64,000 nt of DNA from Deltaproteobacteria bacterium (GTDB taxonomy: Bacteria > Myxococcota_A > Polyangia > Polyangiales > JADJMO01). Position numbers and translations under genes: made by a program. The stretch is from contig JANYDK010000145.1 of assembly GCA_025363655.1 (NCBI GenBank), positions 62,001 through 126,000 of the forward strand. Direction: 5' to 3'. Shown here in pieces: positions 56,591 through 64,000 of this stretch. The notes below the pieces were generated by a model. It made no database searches. It saw only the letters and a list, made by a program, of their open reading frames with translations, and had not been told where the DNA came from. Numbering within the stretch: position 1 is the first letter of the stretch; each line of letters starts with the position of its first letter.

Positions 56591-57148
56591 ATGGTTCGCT
56601 TGCGCGCTCACGCTTGCTTCTTGTTCGCATTCTCGTGCCTCGTCGGGTGCTCGAGCAGCAACTTCGGCATCGCCTCGAGTGGCGACGGTGGCGACGACAC
56701 GAGCACGCTCACCGACGCGAGCGGGGTCGACACCAGCGGCGCCGACTCCACGACCACCGTCGACGGCTCCACCTCCGACGCGATCGGCACGGATGGCTCG
56801 GCCGGCGACGGAACTGCAACGGATGGATCGCCGAGCGAGACCCTCGACGCGCGTCCGATCTGCGATCGCGCCTCGTTCCCGATGTTCGTCCGCGCCTGCA
56901 CCAACGACGAATCGTGCTCCTTCGGTATCCACGTCACCGACTGTTGCGGCAACAAGACGGCGATGGGCTTCAACCACAGCGAGAAGAGCCGCTTCGACGC
57001 TGCCGAGACTGCTTACGAGGCGGCGTGCCCGGCGGCGTGCGGTTGCCCTGCGGGCCCGATCAGCACCGACACCGGCCTGACCACCGGCGACGCGTCCAAA
57101 ATCATCGTCACGTGCGTCTCCGGGACCTGCAAGACCTCGGTCAAGTAG
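56591..57148 (+). CDS. Cys-rich lipoprotein of unknown function
   Basis: A 185-aa lipoprotein (LVGC, Cys about residue 20) with an Asp/Thr/Ser/Gly-rich linker of about 65 residues and a compact domain with nine or so Cys (RPICDR, RACTNDESCSFG, TDCCGNK, EAACPAACGCPAG, VTCVSGTCKTS). Disulfides are likely. This layout is common for secreted proteins of unknown role in Polyangiales. It begins 26 bp after the sigma factor but has its own promoter candidate, and its stop lies 20 bp before the NTPase start. Confidence 0.78.
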   Translation: MVRLRAHACFLFAFSCLVGCSSSNFGIASSGDGGDDTSTLTDASGVDTSGADSTTTVDGSTSDAIGTDGSAGDGTATDGSPSETLDARPICDRASFPMFVRACTNDESCSFGIHVTDCCGNKTAMGFNHSEKSRFDAAETAYEAACPAACGCPAGPISTDTGLTTGDASKIIVTCVSGTCKTSVK

Positions 57149-57168
57149 TCACGCGCAAGACCGACATC

Positions 57169-58245
57169 GTGCACGCAATCGAGCACTTTCCGCCGCTTCC
57201 CCGCGGCCTCAAGGGGCGGACGACCGAGCTGACGACGCTCGCGCGCACGCTCGAGGCCGGCGCGAGACGTCTGGCCCTGGTGGGCGGCGGAGGGAGTGGG
57301 AAGTCGATGCTCGCGGCCGCGCTCGGTCATCGGGTGGCGGCGAAGTTCGGTCGGCGTCTGCATTGGTTTCGCATCGGTGCGTGGGACGCCTGGACGCTCT
57401 TCGAGATGCTCGCGATACGCTTCGGCACCCCGCGTGCGCGCGACGGTCGGCTCGACAATCTCAGGGCATTTCTCGTCGGCGAAGGCCCACGCTTGGTGGT
57501 GCTCGACAACCATGAAGACGACGCTGCGACCGCGCGCGTGCTCGACGAGCTCGCGGACACACCCACCACCTTCGTCATCACGGCGCGCCGATGCTTGCTC
57601 GGTGGCGTCCTCGTCTATCCGGTGACGGCGCCGCTGGTCACGCTCGGACGTTCGGCATTTCCCCGCGTCGCCTCCCTCACGCGGGTCCTTCGTTGGAACG
57701 CGCTCGCGCTCGACATCGCCGACGGACTCATCGGCGCAAAGGCGCTGACCCTCCCGGAATTGACACGATTTCTCGGTGATCGCGGCGTCGGTCGGGTCCG
57801 CGTGGTGGCGCACGAAGACGACGTCCCCGAAGTGGCTGCGCTCGTCGATTGGTCTTGGCAACACCTCGGCGCGGCGAGTCGGCGCGTGCTCGGGGTCCTC
57901 GGACACGTCGAGGGTGACCACGTCGACGTTCGCTCGCTCGCCCACCTCGCGCGGGTGCGTGACATCGAGGCCGCCCTCGCGCCCCTCGAGACGTTCCGAC
58001 TCGTGCAGCAGCCTCTCCGGGGTCGATTCACGCTCCATGCGGTGGTCCGTCACGCCATCCGACAGCGCACCACGCCCGAGCCAGATCGCTGGTTTTCGTA
58101 CTATCTGCGTCTCCTCGAGCGAGAGCCCGGGCGGCTCGCCCTCGAGCAGACGCACCTCTTCGCGGCGATGGATCACTGCAATCGCGCCAACGATCTCGAC
58201 GGCATGCTCCGCATCGAGCGGCTGCTCGCTGCGCAAGGGCTGTGA
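57169..58245 (+). CDS. Short STAND/NB-ARC-like NTPase
   Basis: A 358-aa protein: Walker A LVGGGGSGKS, LHWFRIGAWDAWTLFEMLAIRF, LVVLDNHEDD (Walker B), PTTFVITARR, then a winged-helix-like region (LVDWSWQHLGAASRRVLGVLGH) and the start of a helical region (GRLALEQTHLFAAMDHCNRAND) that ends abruptly. Relatives such as AfsR-type ATPases go on for several hundred residues of TPRs; none follow here. It may be a natural short form or a truncation. GTG 57169 has no strong ribosome site; a start further upstream in the same frame overlaps the lipoprotein gene. Confidence 0.7.
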   Translation: MHAIEHFPPLPRGLKGRTTELTTLARTLEAGARRLALVGGGGSGKSMLAAALGHRVAAKFGRRLHWFRIGAWDAWTLFEMLAIRFGTPRARDGRLDNLRAFLVGEGPRLVVLDNHEDDAATARVLDELADTPTTFVITARRCLLGGVLVYPVTAPLVTLGRSAFPRVASLTRVLRWNALALDIADGLIGAKALTLPELTRFLGDRGVGRVRVVAHEDDVPEVAALVDWSWQHLGAASRRVLGVLGHVEGDHVDVRSLAHLARVRDIEAALAPLETFRLVQQPLRGRFTLHAVVRHAIRQRTTPEPDRWFSYYLRLLEREPGRLALEQTHLFAAMDHCNRANDLDGMLRIERLLAAQGL

Positions 58246-58283
58246 CGCGAGCCGCGCATCTCGGCGTCGCCCGTGCAGAATGA

Positions 58284-58949
58284 ATGAAGCTTTCAGCGGT
58301 ACGGAGCGAAGATTCACGAGTGTCCCGAGCCCATCGAACCCCCGTGCCCGCTCCCGTCACCGAGGGCGAGCTCCCGCGCGTGGACGACGACGTTCGTCTC
58401 CTCGCGCGGGTCGCCGAATCGGATCTCGACGCGCTCGGCATTCTCTACGACCGCCACGAGGCTGCCGTTCGTCGCTTGATTCGACGACTCGGCGTCTCCG
58501 CGGGCGACGTCGACGATCTCGTGCAATCGACGTTTCTCGACGTCTTGAAGTCTGCGAACAAGTTCGTACCGACCAAGAGCGCTCGCACCTGGGTGCTGGG
58601 CGTCTCCGTGATGATCGTCCGTCGGCATCGACGCTCGGCGCGTCGCTGGTTCGAGAACCTCACCGGCGGCATCTTCGAGCGTCGGCGCGCGCCGCCGTCG
58701 ACGCCGGTCGAGATGTTCGAGCAGCGCGAAGATCATCGACGCTTCGAGCAAGCGCTCGCCGACCTGTCGCCGAAGCGTCGCGAGGTGTTCGTCCTCGTGG
58801 TGATGGAGGAGATGTCGGGCGAGGCGGTGGCGACGCTCCTCGGCATTCCGGTGGCCACCGTCTGGACGCGTCTCCATCACGCCCGCAAGGCCCTGCGCGC
58901 TTCCCTTGTCGAGCCTGGTGAGCCTGGTGAGCCCAAGGAGGTCCCGTGA
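58284..58949 (+). CDS. ECF RNA polymerase sigma factor
   Basis: A 221-aa sigma factor. Region 2: ARVAESDLDALGILYDRHEAAVRRLIRR, then DVDDLVQSTFLDVLKS (the region 2.2 DAEDLVQ-type motif). Region 4: LSPKRREVFVLVVMEEMSGEAVATLLGIPVATVWTRLHHARKAL. It lacks long additional domains. It is followed with a 4-nt overlap (GTGA) by the FecR-like anti-sigma gene, so it is the sigma partner of that pair. The C-terminal tail has a short Glu-Pro-Gly repeat. Confidence 0.92.
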   Translation: MKLSAVRSEDSRVSRAHRTPVPAPVTEGELPRVDDDVRLLARVAESDLDALGILYDRHEAAVRRLIRRLGVSAGDVDDLVQSTFLDVLKSANKFVPTKSARTWVLGVSVMIVRRHRRSARRWFENLTGGIFERRRAPPSTPVEMFEQREDHRRFEQALADLSPKRREVFVLVVMEEMSGEAVATLLGIPVATVWTRLHHARKALRASLVEPGEPGEPKEVP

Positions 58950-60052
58950 GCGCACCGAAGTGTGCACGAACGTGGGAAGCCGAGGCGGTCGAGGACGGGC
59001 GTCTTCCCGGAGAGAGTCGTACGGCCTACGCGCGGCACGCCGAGCGATGCGCCGAGTGCCGTGCCGAAATCACCGATCTGCGGCGCATTCGTGAGCTCGC
59101 GCGCGCGAGCTCGCCCCTGAACGTCAGCGAGCTCGAGCGACGAAGGCAGCGCGCGATCCTGCTTCGTCGTGCGAACGAAGAACGCCTGCAGGCACCCTCG
59201 CGACGGCGCCCGGTGATTTGGGCGCTGGCCGCGTTTTCGGCCTGCATCGTCGCCTGCGTCCTCGTCGTCGCCGCGCGTCGCGTTCAGAATCGAGCGGGTG
59301 CGTCGCCCAGCGCGGAAGCCTCCGTCTCCTACGACGTGGCCGACGTGCGAGGCGCGTCGTGGACCGTGAGCCGGCCAGGTGCGTTCACCATCATCGGCCT
59401 CGCTGATGGCCGCGCCGCCTTTCACGTCGAGCACCTTTCGAGCACGCAGCGCTTCGTCGTCGCGCTCCCCGACGGCGAGCTCGAAGTGCGTGGCACGCGA
59501 TTCGTCATCGGCGTCGACGCACGTTCGCTGCACACGACCGACGTCGCGGTCACCGAGGGCATCGTCGTCCTCCGCCTGACCGGCGCGCCGGAGTTGATCT
59601 TGCGCGCAGGGGATCGCTGGGCGCCACCGCTCGCGGCCGCTCCTTCGGTCACCGGCCCCGCCGCGGTCGTCGAGGTCACGAGTACGCCAACCCCAAAGGT
59701 CGTAGCGCTTCCGAAGGCGACAGCGGTCTCCACGAGCATGGCTTCCACGAGCGCGTCCCCGAGCCCGAGCGCGAAGCCGTCCAGCTCGGCCGAGGCGGCC
59801 GGCTTCGGCGTCGCGATGAGCGCATTCCAGGCAGGAAAATATGCCGAATCCGACGTTCTCTTCGCGCGCTTCCTCAGCGAGTCGCCCGGGGACGCACGCT
59901 GCGAGGACGCGCTCTTCCTCCGCGCCGTCGCCCACGCACGGATGGGCGATCGCGTCGGGGCCAAGGCGCTCATCCATGCCTATCTCGCCGCCTACCCCGA
60001 GGGGTTACGTCGGGAAGAGGCACGGCGCTTCGCCGAGACGCTCGAGAACTGA
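58946..60052 (+). CDS. Anti-sigma factor: zinc-finger, TM, FecR-like domain, TPR-like C-terminus
   Basis: A 368-aa membrane protein. Cytoplasmic N-terminus with a zinc-finger (AxHAERCAECRAE), one membrane helix (VIWALAAFSACIVACVLVVAA, about residues 90-110), a FecR-like domain (YDVADVRGASWTVSRPG, VVALPDGELEVRGTRFVIGV, TDVAVTEGIVVLRL), a Ser/Thr/Pro linker and two TPR-like helices (MSAFQAGKYAESDVLFARFL, DALFLRAVAHARMGDRVGAKAL). It probably keeps the ECF factor inactive until an envelope signal arrives. It overlaps the sigma gene by 4 nt. The outer-membrane protein gene follows at 1-2 nt. Confidence 0.9.
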   Translation: MSAPKCARTWEAEAVEDGRLPGESRTAYARHAERCAECRAEITDLRRIRELARASSPLNVSELERRRQRAILLRRANEERLQAPSRRRPVIWALAAFSACIVACVLVVAARRVQNRAGASPSAEASVSYDVADVRGASWTVSRPGAFTIIGLADGRAAFHVEHLSSTQRFVVALPDGELEVRGTRFVIGVDARSLHTTDVAVTEGIVVLRLTGAPELILRAGDRWAPPLAAAPSVTGPAAVVEVTSTPTPKVVALPKATAVSTSMASTSASPSPSAKPSSSAEAAGFGVAMSAFQAGKYAESDVLFARFLSESPGDARCEDALFLRAVAHARMGDRVGAKALIHAYLAAYPEGLRREEARRFAETLEN

Positions 60053-60053
60053 C

Positions 60054-61037
60054 GTGAGCAACCGCGCGCGAGCCCATGTGTCCGGCGTCCATCTCGTCTT
60101 CGGCGTCATCACGTCCATCACGTCCATCACGTCCATCACGTGCATCACATGCATCACGCGAGCTGCGCTTGCCGAGGGCACCTGCGCGGTCGAAGTACAG
60201 CCCCCAAGCGCCCCGGACGAATGGCAAATAGCTGCACGCAACGTCGGCGCCGAGAGTGGCGCGCTCGCCTCCGAGGACAACGACTGCGACCACATCGTCG
60301 TTCACGTCGACGACACTGGCGCGTGGGTCGAGCTCGTCACCACCAGCGGCGCTCACGCCAAGCGACGCGTCGCCACGCCGGCCGAGCTCGAACCGACGGT
60401 CGCGGCGATGCTCGTACGCTTCCCGCTGGACGCGAGCAAGGACGCGAGCAAGGACGCGAAGAGCGCAGCCGGGACTTCGAGCCCGCCGAACCCGCCAGCG
60501 ACGTCGAGTGGAGCCAAAGCCAGCCTTCTCCTCGGCTTCCTCGTCGGCCTGCGCGTGGGCTTTCCTCATCACTTCGTCTCCCCGATGCTCGGCGGCTACG
60601 CAGGAGTCGCACTCGGCCATTGGGAGCTAGGCATCTTCGGGCAATGGGAGATGAACTACGTGTCGTCGTCGGTGCCTTTGCCCTCCGGCGTCCAGCTCTA
60701 CGCCATCGGCGCCGGCGTCTCGCTCGGGCGTCGCCTGCTCGTGAGTGACAGTCTGGCGATGATCGTCGAAGGACACCTCGGCGGCGCGGTGGTCAACGAA
60801 GAGGGCAACGAAGCGACGATGGATGGCATCGGTGGCGCACAAGCCGAAGCGCGGGTCGGCGCGGGCATCGGCATCACGGTGCCGCGCTCGTCGTCGGTCC
60901 ACCTCCGGCCGATGCTCTCGTTCGACGTCGCCCCGACGCGGTTCAGCAAACGCGGTCAGTACCTCGACTCGCAGCTCCCCGCGCCCCCCCAGTGGGGCAT
61001 CTCGCTCTCGGTCGCCCTCGAGAGCGAGGCGCTGTGA
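60054..61037 (+). CDS. Outer-membrane protein with a repeat-built signal peptide
   Basis: A 327-aa protein. The signal-peptide core is made of Thr-Ser-Ile and Thr-Cys-Ile triplets, then RAALAEGT for cleavage. An alpha/beta region of about 100 residues follows (EWQIAARNVGAESGAL, HIVVHVDDTGAWVEL) and a barrel-like C-terminal part (GLRVGFPHHFVSPMLGGYAG, QWEMNYVSSSVPL, GISLSVALESEAL). The first part resembles domains in myxobacterial proteins coupled to FecR-type regulators. It is the third gene of the ECF sigma operon, hence a candidate target or signal transmitter. GTG 60054 follows the anti-sigma stop directly. Confidence 0.78.
   Translation: MSNRARAHVSGVHLVFGVITSITSITSITCITCITRAALAEGTCAVEVQPPSAPDEWQIAARNVGAESGALASEDNDCDHIVVHVDDTGAWVELVTTSGAHAKRRVATPAELEPTVAAMLVRFPLDASKDASKDAKSAAGTSSPPNPPATSSGAKASLLLGFLVGLRVGFPHHFVSPMLGGYAGVALGHWELGIFGQWEMNYVSSSVPLPSGVQLYAIGAGVSLGRRLLVSDSLAMIVEGHLGGAVVNEEGNEATMDGIGGAQAEARVGAGIGITVPRSSSVHLRPMLSFDVAPTRFSKRGQYLDSQLPAPPQWGISLSVALESEAL
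60111..60155 (+). repeat. In-frame 9-nt tandem repeat, 5 units (3 perfect)
   Basis: ACGTCCATC three times, then ACGTGCATC and ACATGCATC. It encodes Thr-Ser-Ile x3 and Thr-Cys-Ile x2, the hydrophobic core of the signal peptide. Confidence 0.92.
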
Positions 61038-61047
61038 AATCAACCAA

Positions 61048-61968
61048 TCAATGCGATTGCTTGATCGTCGCGACGCACGTGCCCGTCTCACCGAGGCCGA
61101 CGATCTGCGGAAATAGACCGAGGTATTCGAAGTCCTCGAACGTCGTCCACGAGGGTGTACCGGCGTCGCCCGTCGTGACGTCTGCGCTGGTGAGCCCGGC
61201 CTGCGCGAGGGTCATCTTGCCCAGCTCGTCGAGCGTGACGTCACCGTTGGCGTCGCCATAGACGTCGTCGGCCAAGGCATAGGGCGCAAAGCGGAGCTTG
61301 GCGGTCGCCGGGTCGAGACGATCGCGAAAGAGCACCTCGCCGTGCAAGTGGAGGTCCACCACGACCGCGTCGTCGCCATGGAGCACCAGCTCTTCGGTGG
61401 CCCCACCCGGCACGCGCGTGCACCCATCGACGCTCACCCGACGCTCGCGCCATCCCCACGTGAACGTCTTCGAGACCGCATCTTTTTGGGCCTTCCCCTT
61501 GACATAGACGCTGATGCCGGAGGTGCCCGCGTAGCTGTCGCTCCCCTCGGTGCGCATCAAGGTGACGTCGTCGTCAGTGACGCCGGACGAGAGCACGGTG
61601 TCTTGGTCGGGATTGCTGATTCGAAACCCCAGCGTGCAGGTCCCGAGCGCGTAGCTGATGCTGACCTTCTGCGGCTCGAGTGTCCGGGCGTCGAAGATTC
61701 GTCGGTAGTCGGCGTCGGTGTACGGCGTACACGGGTCGCCGTTGAGGGTCACCTTGCCGAGCGAGACGACGAACTTGTCGAAGGTGATGCTCCAGCCGTC
61801 GGTGCGCGAGCCGTCGATGCCGTTCTTGACCTGCGGATCGCCGCTCACCGTCACGAGCACGCTTGCCGGCGTCGGGCGCGCGTCGACGGGCAGACAATGG
61901 AGTCCCACCGCGGCGACGAGCGTCGCGACCATCGCCGCAGAAGTGGTTCGAGAGCGCTTCGACATCAT
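61048..61968 (-). CDS. Exported partner of a TonB-dependent receptor, Ca-loop-like motif
   Basis: A 306-aa protein with an N-terminal hydrophobic stretch (AAMVATLVAAVGLHC) that may be a signal peptide. The body is beta-rich (SITFDKFVVSLGKVTLNGD, LGTCTLGFRISNPDQD, TWGWRERRVSVDG, LVLHGDDAVVVDLHLHGEVLF). It has DANGDVTLDELG, which resembles an EF-hand/dockerin Ca-binding loop, then EYLGLFPQIVG. Two to four Cys could form disulfides. It starts 2 bp after the receptor stop, so it is probably expressed with it and may be its surface lipoprotein/substrate-binding subunit. ATG 61965 is an alternative start. Confidence 0.78.
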   Translation of the reverse strand: MMSKRSRTTSAAMVATLVAAVGLHCLPVDARPTPASVLVTVSGDPQVKNGIDGSRTDGWSITFDKFVVSLGKVTLNGDPCTPYTDADYRRIFDARTLEPQKVSISYALGTCTLGFRISNPDQDTVLSSGVTDDDVTLMRTEGSDSYAGTSGISVYVKGKAQKDAVSKTFTWGWRERRVSVDGCTRVPGGATEELVLHGDDAVVVDLHLHGEVLFRDRLDPATAKLRFAPYALADDVYGDANGDVTLDELGKMTLAQAGLTSADVTTGDAGTPSWTTFEDFEYLGLFPQIVGLGETGTCVATIKQSH

Positions 61969-61970
61969 CT

Positions 61971-64000
61971 TCAGATCGCCCCCTCGACGCCGACGCTGGG
62001 AATGGTCACGGGTCCAATGGCTTCGCCGTTGATGGTCTCCTTGTGGAGAGTGGCATTGAGGAACTCCATGACGAAGGCGAGCCAGGCTTTTTCCCCGAAA
62101 TTCCATCTTTTCTCGAGCCTGAGGTCGACGCGATAAAAGGCCGGATCGCGCACGGTGCTGAGCGTCGGCGGTGGGGCGATGAGCCCGTGAGGCAACGTGT
62201 TGACCTGCGGGGAGCCGGTATAGAATACCAACCGCGTGCCCACTCGCCACTTGCGCCCGAGCTCGTAGGCAAAGGCCGCGCTGGCGACGTGTGTGCGATC
62301 GAACGTCGCCGGATACGTCTGGCCGTCGATGGTGCGGAGCGAGCGCGAGAGCGTGTACGAGAGGAAGCCGCCGAGGTTGGTGGTCAACTTCTTGCGGATG
62401 AAGACCTCGAGCCCGAACGCGCGTCCGCCGGCGCGCTTGTCGGCGAGCGGATCGTCGAGCGACACGGTGGTGCCGAGCGCGTCCGTCATCTTGAAGAAGG
62501 CATTGTGGAAGACGTTGATCGTCGCGCTGACGCCCTTGTCGAACGTCGCCTCGACGCCTGCGCTGGTCTGGAAGGCGGATTGCAAACCGGCGTTGAGCGT
62601 CCCCGGCACGAGCCCCGGCACCGGCACGACGAACGAGGGCGCCTGATGAACGACGCCATACGCGTGAATCAAGCGCACACGGTCGCTCGCCCGAAATCGC
62701 ATCGCCAGGCGCGGATCGACGGCGTAGGTCGTGGCGCCGACCGAATGGAAGAAGTCGACGCGTACCCCAGGGGTGATCTCGACGCGTTTCTCCGGCGCCC
62801 AGACGAAGTCGAGCCAAAGGCCTCCGGCGCGATCGACGCGTGAAGGAAACAGCGCCGCGAGCTTGGCGGTGTCGGGGTTCTCGGGATCGGAATACGTCGG
62901 CAGCGTCGAGACGAAGCGATCGGTCGTGACGTCACCACCGGCGCGAAAGAGCAACTCGTCACCGAACTGGTGATGGAGCACCGTTCGCATGCCCCCGAGC
63001 GTGTCGCGCGAGTTGCGCTGGTCGGCGACGTGCGTCTGATCGAAGCCGAGGGTGACCGCATAGCGGAGCGTCGTCCGCGGGCCGAACGAGTGATCCCAGC
63101 GCAGGTCGAGGCGATAGAATTCGGAGCCGAAGAGGACGTTGACGGTGTCGTTCTTGCGCTGCGCGAGGAAGTCGTATGCGCCGAAGGTGAAGAGCGTCAG
63201 CCGATCGTGATCGGTCAAATCGTACGCGATGCGCGCTTGAAAATCGCGATAGTCGAGCTGGGTGTCTTTGGCGATGAGCGACAAAATCGCCGCCGAATAC
63301 GAGTAGCGAAAGGCGACGAGCGCGCTCCCTTTGCCCTTGGCGAATCCCGTCTCGGCGAGGGCGCCCATGTCGAAGATGCGAATGTTTCCTTCGCCGTGGA
63401 AGTCGTGACGAGGTTCGGCGGTTTCACCGGAGACGATGCCACCCGCGAATCGCCCGAATTCGGAGGGATACCCTCCGGGGTAAAGATCGACCCGTTCGAT
63501 CATCCCTGGATGGATGACGGAGGGTCCGAGCCCGACGTGGAAGAGATAAGGAACGCGGACGCCGTCGAGGTAGTACCCGATATTGCCCGGAGGTGAACCG
63601 CGTACGTAGAAAAAGGGCAATCCCGAGACGACGGGCGTGACGCCGGGGAGCACCTCGAGTGCGCGAAACGGATCGCCGAACGCGCCCGGGAGCTCGCGCA
63701 CTTCGGCCTTGGAGAACGACGTCACGCCGACGGCCAATTTCTCACCGACGACCACCAGCTCGACGGCCTCGCTCTTCTTCGCCGGGGGCGGGGGCGGGGT
63801 TTTGACTGCCGACGATGACCCTTTCGGAGGCGGCGTGACCGGATCCGGCTCCGGCGGCGGTGGCGTCACGACCGGCGCCGCGAAGGTCAATTTGAAGCGG
63901 ATTTGTGCGCGGCGAGCGACGCCATCTTTGGTCGCGGGAGCGAAGTGCCAGCTCAGCGCGGCGTTGATCGCCGCCGAAACGAAGGGCTCTTCGCCCGAAA
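61971..64000 (-). CDS. TonB-dependent receptor with N-terminal TonB-like domain (partial, 5' end outside window)
   Basis: The reading frame is open to the window edge. The visible 5' part translates to EEPFVSAAINAALSWHFAPA, then TKDGVARRAQIRFKLTF, which resembles the C-terminal domain of TonB (AALRWRF-x-PA-x-x-G pattern). A Pro-rich linker (PPPPEPDPVTPPPK) follows. Then comes the receptor: plug with VRGSPPGNIGYYLDGVRVPYLFH and MIERVDLYPGGYPSEFGRFAGG, and a barrel with many strands ending in PSVGVEGAI. A receptor carrying its own TonB-like domain is known in Myxococcota. The substrate is unknown. The TTG at 63890 is not a start. Confidence 0.9.
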   Translation of the reverse strand, partial: SGEEPFVSAAINAALSWHFAPATKDGVARRAQIRFKLTFAAPVVTPPPPEPDPVTPPPKGSSSAVKTPPPPPAKKSEAVELVVVGEKLAVGVTSFSKAEVRELPGAFGDPFRALEVLPGVTPVVSGLPFFYVRGSPPGNIGYYLDGVRVPYLFHVGLGPSVIHPGMIERVDLYPGGYPSEFGRFAGGIVSGETAEPRHDFHGEGNIRIFDMGALAETGFAKGKGSALVAFRYSYSAAILSLIAKDTQLDYRDFQARIAYDLTDHDRLTLFTFGAYDFLAQRKNDTVNVLFGSEFYRLDLRWDHSFGPRTTLRYAVTLGFDQTHVADQRNSRDTLGGMRTVLHHQFGDELLFRAGGDVTTDRFVSTLPTYSDPENPDTAKLAALFPSRVDRAGGLWLDFVWAPEKRVEITPGVRVDFFHSVGATTYAVDPRLAMRFRASDRVRLIHAYGVVHQAPSFVVPVPGLVPGTLNAGLQSAFQTSAGVEATFDKGVSATINVFHNAFFKMTDALGTTVSLDDPLADKRAGGRAFGLEVFIRKKLTTNLGGFLSYTLSRSLRTIDGQTYPATFDRTHVASAAFAYELGRKWRVGTRLVFYTGSPQVNTLPHGLIAPPPTLSTVRDPAFYRVDLRLEKRWNFGEKAWLAFVMEFLNATLHKETINGEAIGPVTIPSVGVEGAI

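Noticed and set aside
60111-60155. CRISPR-like repeat
   Set aside because: Units are 9 nt and contiguous without spacers; they encode a signal-peptide core.
61971-63890. TTG 63890 as the start of the TonB-dependent receptor
   Set aside because: The frame continues upstream with a coherent TonB-like domain to the window edge, so the gene is partial.

Overview
The window is chromosomal DNA of a very GC-rich bacterium. Gene content points to the Myxococcota, most likely order Polyangiales, although no rRNA or other taxonomic marker is present. Clues are serine/threonine kinases fused to ATPase/TPR or binding-protein modules, a Myxococcales-type sigma-70 factor, an NtrC-type two-component operon, many lipoproteins with Asp/Ser/Thr/Gly-rich linkers, IPT/TIG repeats, PAP2 phosphatases and outer-membrane barrels. 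Coding density is very high: 52 genes, no gap above 200 bp, several 1-8 nt overlaps. I see no tRNA, rRNA, CRISPR, IS element or prophage.

Layout. 1-7.4 kb: an exonuclease III-family gene (cut by the edge), a TPR lipoprotein, an unknown protein, a lipoprotein, a MOSC protein, an octahaem cytochrome lipoprotein coupled to a dienelactone hydrolase, and a thioredoxin-fold/TPR protein. 7.5-15.8 kb: membrane protein, cytoplasmic subtilase, BNR-type lipoprotein, IPT/TIG protein, monohaem lipoprotein, small secreted protein. 15.8-22.9 kb: sigma-54 regulator plus sensor kinase, exported repeat protein, YegD-like Hsp70, FGE-like lipoprotein and a small unknown protein. 22.9-26.5 kb: ABC exporter plus proline iminopeptidase operon, then thioredoxin and an anchored glutaredoxin-like protein. 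26.5-34.4 kb: unknown protein, a 1330-aa kinase/ATPase/TPR regulator, a small unknown protein, an acetyltransferase and a tail-anchored pseudokinase. 34.5-41.8 kb: PLP enzyme, barrel-like lipoprotein, secreted peptidase, and a LuxR-type regulator facing a kinase with two transmitter modules. 41.8-50.1 kb: two divergent ATP/ADP-carrier-family transporters, one with HEAT repeats and followed by a cyclic-nucleotide-binding protein, the other followed by a barrel protein and a kinase-like lipoprotein. 50.2-52.9 kb: barrel protein and two divergent PAP2 phosphatases. 52.9-61 kb: zinc-finger/kinase/TM/binding-protein receptor facing a sigma factor, a Cys-rich lipoprotein, a short NTPase, and an ECF sigma/FecR-like anti-sigma/outer-membrane operon. 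61-64 kb: a TonB-dependent receptor with an N-terminal TonB-like domain (cut by the edge) and its partner protein.

Two patterns run through the whole window. First, at least twelve genes have a TA(G/C)NNT-like hexamer 6-9 nt before the start codon and little or no Shine-Dalgarno, which suggests leaderless transcription; this helped choose starts. Second, in-frame tandem repeats with 9- or 12-nt units sit in linkers, low-complexity segments and signal peptides of at least nine unrelated genes.

Most striking loci: the receptor-kinase/sigma-factor pair (52.9-56.6 kb), the double-transmitter kinase with overlapping divergent promoters (38.7-41.8 kb), the pseudokinase at 33.0-34.4 kb and the carrier cluster (41.8-50.1 kb).
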